Below, piece after piece: positions 58,787 to 64,000 of a stretch of DNA of 64,000 nucleotides. Under the pieces are notes generated by a model. The model was not told where the DNA came from. It worked only from the letters and a program-made list of their open reading frames with translations, and searched no databases. The translations under genes and the position numbers were made by a program. This stretch comes from Mesorhizobium tamadayense (GTDB taxonomy: Bacteria; Pseudomonadota; Alphaproteobacteria; Rhizobiales; Rhizobiaceae): the NCBI RefSeq assembly GCF_003863365.1, contig NZ_RQXT01000015.1, forward strand, positions 57,346-121,345, given 5' to 3'. Each line of letters opens with the position of its first letter. The stretch's first letter is position 1.

Positions 58787-59557
58787 ATGGTTCAGCCCGG
58801 TAGAACTCCATTTCATATTCAGCTCGCGGATATCATTCGGCATCAGATCGAGAGCGGGGTCTTCAATGCTGGGGATCAGCTCCCCACTCAGATGGAGTTG
58901 ATGAAGCAGCATGAACTCAGTAGCAATACGGTGCGACAGGCGGTGCTTGCCCTTGTCGCTGAAGGCTTGCTTTATCGACGCGCTGGCAAGGGGACGTTCG
59001 TTGCCAAGCGTCACATCGGCCGGGACCTGCTCACTTTTTCAGGGTTTTCGGAAGAAGCGGTAGCTCGTGGCTTCCGGCCGGGTACCAGGCATGTGTCGGT
59101 CGACTGGCGTTCCGCTGATGCGGCGGTTGCAGCCGCACTCAACGTGCCGACCGATGAGAGTGTGCTGACCATCGAGCGCGTGCAAACGATCAACGATGAA
59201 GTCGTCGCGGTTGAGACGGTTTCGTTTGTCGCGGCAATCGGACGCCAGATGGAAAAGCGCGACCATGCCGACATTTCTTTCACCGAGATTCTCGAGCGGC
59301 AGCTTGGTGTGGCTCTTGCGCGAGCCAGACAGGAGATAAGGGCCGGCACCGCGCATGCCAGACTGGCAAAAGCACTCGACGTGTCGAGCGGCACTGCGGT
59401 GCTGCAAATCGACCGTACCGCCTTCGACACGAACGATCGGATTATTTACTTTTCGTCCTCGTCCTACAGGGCGGATCGCTACATTTACACCGGCTGGATC
59501 GAACGAAAGAGCGCCTTGGTTACTCAACCACGCCAATTAATCGGCCGGAGCAGATGA
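58787..59557 (+). CDS. GntR-family regulator with UTRA ligand domain
   Basis: The 256-residue protein has an N-terminal winged helix (LADIIRHQIESGVFNAGDQLPTQMELMKQHELSSNTVRQAVLAL and GLLYRRAGKGTFVA) and a HutC/PhnF-type UTRA domain (FSGFSEEAVARGFRPGTRH, VLTIERVQTINDEVVAVET, LQIDRTAFDTNDRIIYFSSSSYRADRY). UTRA domains bind small metabolites and release DNA. AAGGAG precedes the ATG. No intact target operon adjoins it, so the effector and targets are unknown. Confidence 0.88.
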   Translation: MVQPGRTPFHIQLADIIRHQIESGVFNAGDQLPTQMELMKQHELSSNTVRQAVLALVAEGLLYRRAGKGTFVAKRHIGRDLLTFSGFSEEAVARGFRPGTRHVSVDWRSADAAVAAALNVPTDESVLTIERVQTINDEVVAVETVSFVAAIGRQMEKRDHADISFTEILERQLGVALARARQEIRAGTAHARLAKALDVSSGTAVLQIDRTAFDTNDRIIYFSSSSYRADRYIYTGWIERKSALVTQPRQLIGRSR

Positions 59558-59949
59558 TGCCTGCGAAGGGATGTGTTACAAAGTTTCAGCTAGCCAGACA
59601 GCGTAGATGGTGGTTCGCCTTCAGAAATAGAAGGGACGCGTGGCCTGATCCATTTTCATCTGAAGCCTCATCTTCAGTTTTCCGAGCAGATCACGCGGTA
59701 CCGCATTGCGTCACATTCCCTTCGCCAGGAGGGAAAGGAGGCGCTGCTCCCTCTCCCGTGCAAGGCGAAATTCGGTCTCCCCGTCCTTCCTTCGCGCGGC
59801 CAGGGCCGCGCTCCGTGCAGGATCGGCGCCGACCCTCGGCTTCGCCTTCGGGCGGGTGATGCCCCTCCGATTTGTCCCCTTGCCCCGTCTCCCCCCTGTT
59901 CCGCACGAGCTCGGGAGCAGGAGCGGGGCTCCTGCCCTTCGAGCAGACC
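59558..59949. other. Intergenic region with a GC-rich hairpin
   Basis: No gene. At 59918-59936 GCAGGAGC-GGG-GCTCCTGC forms a strong stem-loop without a T-run. The GC-rich segment 59700-59940 may be a dispersed repeat, which only a genome search could show. Confidence 0.35.
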
Positions 59950-60255
59950 GAAACAATCATCGTTCCCCCTAACAAGCTGGATCTGGACCCTAAGAACGTC
60001 CGCAAGACCTTTAGCGCCGAGGGCATCACGGCTGGCAGGGAACATCAGGGCCGATGGCTACAGGCTGTTGCAAAACCTTGTTGTCAGGAAGGGCGACAAG
60101 AAGGGCCGCCATTTCGTGACCGCTGGCGGGAGGCGTTCCGCGATCTGGCGGACGAAGGCAAGTCGGTCCCCGACATTGCCGCACGGTTCGGCACGACGGA
60201 AACGATTGTGCGCCGCCGCCGTGCCCTTGGTCGCGTCGTATCCGACGCAGATTAA
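59950..60255 (+). pseudogene. ParB-like partition protein remnant
   Basis: ETIIVPPNKLDLDPKNVRKTFSAEGITA is the start of a ParB/RepB nuclease-like domain. LLQNLVVRKGDKKGRHFVTAGGRR follows in another frame, and AFRDLADEGKSVPDIAARFGTTETIVRRR is the ParB helix-turn-helix in the first frame. Parts between are missing. These plasmid-type ParB relatives are common on mobile elements. Not functional. Confidence 0.68.
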
Positions 60256-60301
60256 AGGCGGCGCATGACGGCGATCGGCAGATGGTGTCGATCCTGGCCA
60301 T

Positions 60302-60575
60302 GTGTTGACCGACGGCATCGATGCCGTGGAGACTGCCTGCCAGGAAGCGCTCGATCAGAATGTCTGCTCATCCGCCGTCATCATCAACATCCTGGCGCGA
60401 CGGCGCGATCCGGCACCGGCCGTCACCATCCTCACCCCGGACGCACTTCGCCTGCAGCATGAGCCGCAGGCCGACTGCGCCCGCTACGACAGCCTCAGGA
60501 GGGCAAGCTGATGGAACGCACCCAGGTTTTGGAACTGATGGGAACGCTGAAGCTCTATGGCATGCGGGTGCGACA
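60302..60575 (+). pseudogene. IS21 istA C-terminus and istB start
   Basis: MLTDGIDAVETACQEALDQN through LARRRDPAPAVTILTPDALRL to DCARYDSLRRAS is the IstA end. One base overlaps ATG at 60511, where MERTQVLELMGTLKLYGM begins IstB. IstB stops matching after about 20 residues. This is the missing right part of the istA fragment at 57690, or of a second IS21. Confidence 0.72.
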
Positions 60576-60734
60576 CCGTTCTTTGCCGCCGCCGCATTTT
60601 TGCGTAAGCGGTGCACCAAGGCACCTTGCAATAGGCCGATGAACATGGAGCTTTCGCGCCATGACATTGGAACATGCAAGGGGCGATTTGGTCGCCGAGT
60701 TAAGCGGCATCGCGCCGGCCGAAGATCGTGCAAC

Positions 60735-61082
60735 GATGCCCGGAGGCTGTGGAGTTGCGCCGAGAAGCGCGCGTTGGTCGACCTAGCGAGCGCGGCGGGG
60801 TCGTCGGTGACCGAGGTCGCGGAAGCGTTCGGCGTAGCTCCGTCACAGCTCTATACCTGGCGCAAGCAGATGGCCGGCGGCGAACTCGATGCCGATCAGG
60901 CGATGGCGACCTTCGCGCGCATCGACGTAAGCGATCTGCCCGAGGTCGAACGCCCCGTCGCCGATTGCCCGGACCCGGCCGGCAGGATCGTCGTGGCCTT
61001 TCTGAACGGCGCGCGATTGCGGATCGACGGCACCGTTGATCCGACAGCACTGCGTATCGTCCTGGCGGAGTTGACCAGGTGA
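60735..61082 (+). pseudogene. IS66 tnpA fragment
   Basis: AEKRALVDLASAAGSSVTEVAEAFGVAPSQLYTWRKQM, then VDPTALRIVLAELTR, is the IS66 TnpA (OrfA) helix-turn-helix protein. The upstream part of the open frame is unrelated shadow sequence, so the true start is lost. Confidence 0.7.
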
Positions 61083-61175
61083 TCACGGTGGTGCCGACCG
61101 GACCAGATTTTCCTGTGCTGCGGCGCTACCGATATGCGCCGCGGGATCAATAGCCTGGCGCGGATGGTGCAACAG
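61079..61175 (+). pseudogene. IS66 tnpB start, truncated
   Basis: A GTG overlapping the tnpA stop begins ITVVPTGPDF; DMRRGINSLARMVQQVL, the conserved TnpB start, is readable after a frame change. It then fuses directly into a nickel/cobalt permease reading. Confidence 0.65.
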
Positions 61176-61916
61176 GTGCTCATCCTGGCCTCGATTGCGA
61201 TCGCGGCGTCCGCCACGATGATGCAAGGCAGGCTGTACAAGCTTCACCACATCGGCGGCGTGATCGGGGCCAGCTTGTCGGCATTTTTCCTGCTCATGAT
61301 TGGGATCGCCAATCTGTTCATCCTCAAGGGCATATGGCTGGCTTTCATTAGGGCGCGTCGCGGCGAAAACTTCGTTGAAGAAGACCTCGACGGCCTGCTT
61401 GCCGGGCGCGGCTTGATCGCCCGCATTTTCCGCCCGCTGTTTGGCATCGTGTCTCGCTCATGGCACATGTATCCGATCGGATTTCTCTTGGCCTCGGCTT
61501 CGACACTGCCACAGAAATTGGCCTGCTCGGCATTCCGCAACCCAGGCAACACTGGGTGCTTCATTCTGCTCTTTATGATCTTTCCAGCTCTATTCACCGC
61601 TGGCATGTCCATCATGGACACAACGGATAGTTTCCTAATGACCGGCGCCTATCGCTGGGCTTGTGTCAACCCGGTGCGAAAGCTTTGGTATAATCTCGCA
61701 ATCACAGTTGCTTCAGTGGTGATCGCGATCTTTATCGGCTCGATCGAAGCGCTGGCGGTCGTCGCGGACAAACTTGGTTTACAAGGTAGATTTTGGGGAG
61801 GGATTGGCGGGATCAATGACGACCTTGCCACGTTCGGCTATGCGATCGTCGGCATCTTCGTCGTCAGTTTGCTCGTCTCGATGATCATCTATAGGACGAA
61901 GGCTACGACAAAATGA
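61134..61916 (+). pseudogene. HoxN/NixA-type nickel-cobalt permease, truncated and shifted
   Basis: NiCoT permeases import Ni2+ or Co2+ (Ni for hydrogenase and urease). The open frame begins with 13 residues of IS66 TnpB, then enters permease sequence at VLILASIAIAASATMM, followed by HHIGGVIGASLSAFFLLMIGIANLFIL and RSWHMYPIGFL. The signature GLGFDTATEIGLLGI is present only in another frame (61492-61545). The main frame resumes with FPALFTAGMSIMDTTDSFLMTGAYRWA and NPVRKLWYNLAITVASVV. Two compensating indels thus destroy the signature, and the N-terminal third with the metal-binding HX4DH helix is gone. Confidence 0.8.
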
Positions 61917-62264
61917 GACTGGAGAACACATAAACCACGATTGGCGGTGGTGATCTCGTCGGGATAGCACTGAGTTTCGCCGGCACCCGGTGGTCGTCGG
62001 CCCAGTCCCGGTCATCAGCGCCTGTACGTTACGCAAGAGCATTCGATGCGTAGCGGCATCGATGTCGGGCAGCGTTTCCGAGAAAAGTCAATTTTGATCC
62101 TCAGCGACACGATAGGCAATTGTAGCATCGGCTTGACGTACAGGAGGAGCGGTCGAACGTGGTCTGAGTAGCAACGGAGCAGAAAACCTACTATGGATTT
62201 AAGGGCTGGTCAGCAGCATCTGCGTTTAGTGGTTCGCGAAGGGGTCTCAGTGTAACCGCTGTTC
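61917..62264. other. Spacer between permease remnant and IS66
   Basis: No gene recognised. The right boundary of the IS66 element probably lies near 62230-62264, but I could not identify its terminal repeat without the partner end, which is beyond the window. Confidence 0.3.
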
Positions 62265-63794
62265 TCAGGCCACGGCCTTGAGCGGCGCGGGGGCATAGGC
62301 CCAGGGCAGCAGGTCGTCGAGCTGACTTTGCGGATGGCCTGCGACGATGCGGGTGATGACGTCGGCGAGGTAGGCGTACGGGTCGACGCCGTTGAGTTTC
62401 GCGGTCTCTACGAGCGAGGCGATGGTCGCCCAGTGCTCTCCACCGCCGTCGGAACCGGCGAAGAGCGCATTCTTCCGATTGAGGGCGATTGGCCTGATCG
62501 AGCGTTCGACGACGTTGGAGTCGATCTCGACGCGGCCGTCGTCGAGGAAGCGACCAAGTCCGGCCCAGCGCGAGAGCGGGTAGCGGATTGCTTCGGCGAG
62601 CTTGCTCTTCTGGCTAACCAGGGCGAGCTTCTCGCGTAGCCATGGCTGGAGGGTATCGATGACGGGGCGGCTTCTCTCCTGGCGGGCGGCGCGCCGCTCT
62701 TCGGGCGAGCGTCCCCGTATCTCGCTCTCAATCCTGTAGAGCTCGGCGATGCGCTGGAGCGCCTCTGTGGCGATCGGCGCGGGTCCGGACTGGGCCAGTT
62801 CGTAGAACCGGCGACGGACATGCGCCCAGCAGAACGCCAGGCTCACGGCATTGCGCTCGGCCAACGCCCGGTATCCGGCGTAGCCGTCGACTTGCAGGAT
62901 TCCGAGGAAGCCCTGAAGGTGCCGCAGGGGCTGTTCGGCCTTGCGGTCGGGCGCATAGAGATAGGCGACGCCGGGCGGATCGACCCCGCCCCAGGGGCGA
63001 TCGTCGCGCGCATAGGCGAACAGCTGGCCCGTCTTGGTTCGGCCGCGGCCGGGATCGAGCACCGGCGCCGTGGTCTCGTCGGCGAAGAGCTTGTCGGACG
63101 CCTTCAGCCGCTCGAACAGCCGCTCGTGGATGGGCCGAAGCAGGAAGGCTGCCTTGCCGACCCAGTCGGCGAGCGTGGACCGATCCAGGTTCACGCCCTG
63201 GCGGGCATAGATCTGCGCCTGGCGATACAGGGGAAGATGGTCGGCATACTTCGACACCAGCACGTGGGCGACGGTCGCTTCGGTCGGGATGCCCCCCTCG
63301 ACGAGGCGCCCCGCTGCGGGCGCCTGCACCACGACCTCCTCGCAGCTCCGGCAGGCATACTTCGGTCGGCGCGTGACGATAACGCGGAACTGGGCCGGCA
63401 CGATGTCGAGGCGCTCGGAGCGATCCTCCCCCATGATATGCAGCATTCCCTTGCAGCACGGGCAGATCTTGTCGGGAATGTCGATGATCTGCTCGATACG
63501 CGGCAGATGCGCGGGCAGTGACCCACGGTTGGCGCGGCGCTTCCTGGCGCGAGCCTCGCGCTTGGCAGTATCGGCGGTGTCCTCCGCGGCGAAGCCTTCG
63601 GCCTCGACCTGCTCGGCCTCTTCCAGGCCCAGCAGCAGCTGCTCGACCGGCAGGCTCTCTGCCCTGCGGCCGAAGCGGTGGCGCTGCAGTTCCTTGATGA
63701 TCTGGCGCAGCCGCTCGTTCTCGGCGCGCTCCGCCGCGAGCATCGCCTGAAGCGCGATCGGATCGTTGGTCTGAGGCTCGGCCGGGTTGCTCAC
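62265..63794 (-). CDS. IS66 transposase TnpC
   Basis: The 509-residue protein has the leucine-zipper-like start (ALQAMLAAERAENERLRQIIKELQ) and HRFGRRAESLP. The zinc-finger-like CPCCKGMLHIMGEDRSERLD with YACRSCEEVV follows, then the DDE core: LFADETTAPVLDPGRGRTKTGQLFAY, ILQVDGYAGYRAL with FCWAHVRRRFYEL, and GRVEIDSNVVERSIRPIALNRKNALFAGSDGGGEHWA. C-terminal LLPWAY is typical. It is in one frame and probably active. Its tnpB lies just upstream on the same strand and runs off the window. Confidence 0.93.
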   Translation of the reverse strand: MSNPAEPQTNDPIALQAMLAAERAENERLRQIIKELQRHRFGRRAESLPVEQLLLGLEEAEQVEAEGFAAEDTADTAKREARARKRRANRGSLPAHLPRIEQIIDIPDKICPCCKGMLHIMGEDRSERLDIVPAQFRVIVTRRPKYACRSCEEVVVQAPAAGRLVEGGIPTEATVAHVLVSKYADHLPLYRQAQIYARQGVNLDRSTLADWVGKAAFLLRPIHERLFERLKASDKLFADETTAPVLDPGRGRTKTGQLFAYARDDRPWGGVDPPGVAYLYAPDRKAEQPLRHLQGFLGILQVDGYAGYRALAERNAVSLAFCWAHVRRRFYELAQSGPAPIATEALQRIAELYRIESEIRGRSPEERRAARQERSRPVIDTLQPWLREKLALVSQKSKLAEAIRYPLSRWAGLGRFLDDGRVEIDSNVVERSIRPIALNRKNALFAGSDGGGEHWATIASLVETAKLNGVDPYAYLADVITRIVAGHPQSQLDDLLPWAYAPAPLKAVA

Positions 63795-63852
63795 AAGTCC
63801 GATTCAATCATGCATTCCAATGCTTTGCCAGCGCCTCTAGCCTCCCATGGAA

Positions 63853-64000
63853 TCAACTTGCCGCGACCGGCGCGCGCGTCTCGCGGGCGTCATGCACGCG
63901 CCGCCAATCCAACCCTTCCAGGAGCGCCTGCAATTGCGCCGCCGACAATCTCACCACGCCATCGGTGATGGCAGGCCAGCAGAACTTCCCGTCCTCCAGA
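63853..64000 (-). CDS. IS66 TnpB, C-terminal part
   Basis: Read leftward from the window edge: LEDGKFCWPAITDGVVRLSAAQLQALLEGLDW, ending APVAAS. This is the end of IS66 TnpB (OrfB). The rest lies beyond the window. It belongs to the same element as tnpC and differs in orientation from the IS66 pieces at 60735-61175. Confidence 0.85.
   Translation of the reverse strand, partial: LEDGKFCWPAITDGVVRLSAAQLQALLEGLDWRRVHDARETRAPVAAS

Noticed and set aside
62728..63807. Long Arg/Gly-rich leftward open frame inside the IS66 tnpC
   Set aside because: It is a shadow of tnpC in a GC-rich gene with no ribosome site or family character.

Overview
The window looks like part of the symbiosis island of a Mesorhizobium (M. 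loti/japonicum type) alphaproteobacterium. Evidence for this is a nod box in front of ttsI, a rhizobial (Rhc) type III secretion cluster in the nolXWBTUV order, four tts-box-like sites, NifA/sigma-54 promoter candidates, vitamin operons of the kind known from M. loti islands, and a very high load of insertion sequences and broken genes. The assignment rests on protein families and layout, not on a database search.

Vitamin and cofactor section (1-26600). A leftward panB-panC pair comes first; panC is cut by the window edge and panB is frameshifted. A NadQ-like regulator, nadABC and bioBFDAZ follow rightward as tightly overlapping genes, ending in a broken start of panD. A leftward hemN and an IS110 element come next. 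After a sigma-54/NifA-type promoter with no clear gene behind it come a porin, a small unknown gene and a Fic-domain protein with a palindromic candidate operator. A TPP riboswitch then leads thiC-thiO-thiS-thiG-thiE-thiD. Together these genes would supply NAD, biotin, thiamine and part of pantothenate synthesis.

Type III secretion section (27300-50400). A nod box overlapping a tts-box-like site leads to ttsI, rhcC2 and a CpaD-like lipoprotein gene. After IS630 debris come nopX (leftward, own tts box), a nest of IS630/IS110/IS701/IS5 sequence, rhcC1 (leftward), and the rightward operon nolB-rhcJ-nolU-nolV-rhcN-sctO-rhcQ-rhcR-rhcS-rhcT-rhcU with a tts box. SctV and SctD genes do not follow rhcU here. 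Wreckage, two small paralogous genes behind a possible NifA/sigma-54 promoter, a broken IS5 element, and a tts-box-led candidate effector gene come next.

Decayed accessory section (50400-64000). A few apparently intact genes sit among debris: a secreted UbiC-like protein, a UDP-GlcNAc 2-epimerase, an FkbM-type methyltransferase with a NifA/sigma-54-like promoter, and a GntR regulator. The debris includes an FMN reductase pseudogene, a groES/groEL deletion chimera, a ParB-like remnant, a nickel/cobalt permease fragment fused to IS66 sequence, and pieces of ISAs1, IS6, IS21 and IS66. A complete IS66 tnpC and the end of its tnpB close the window.
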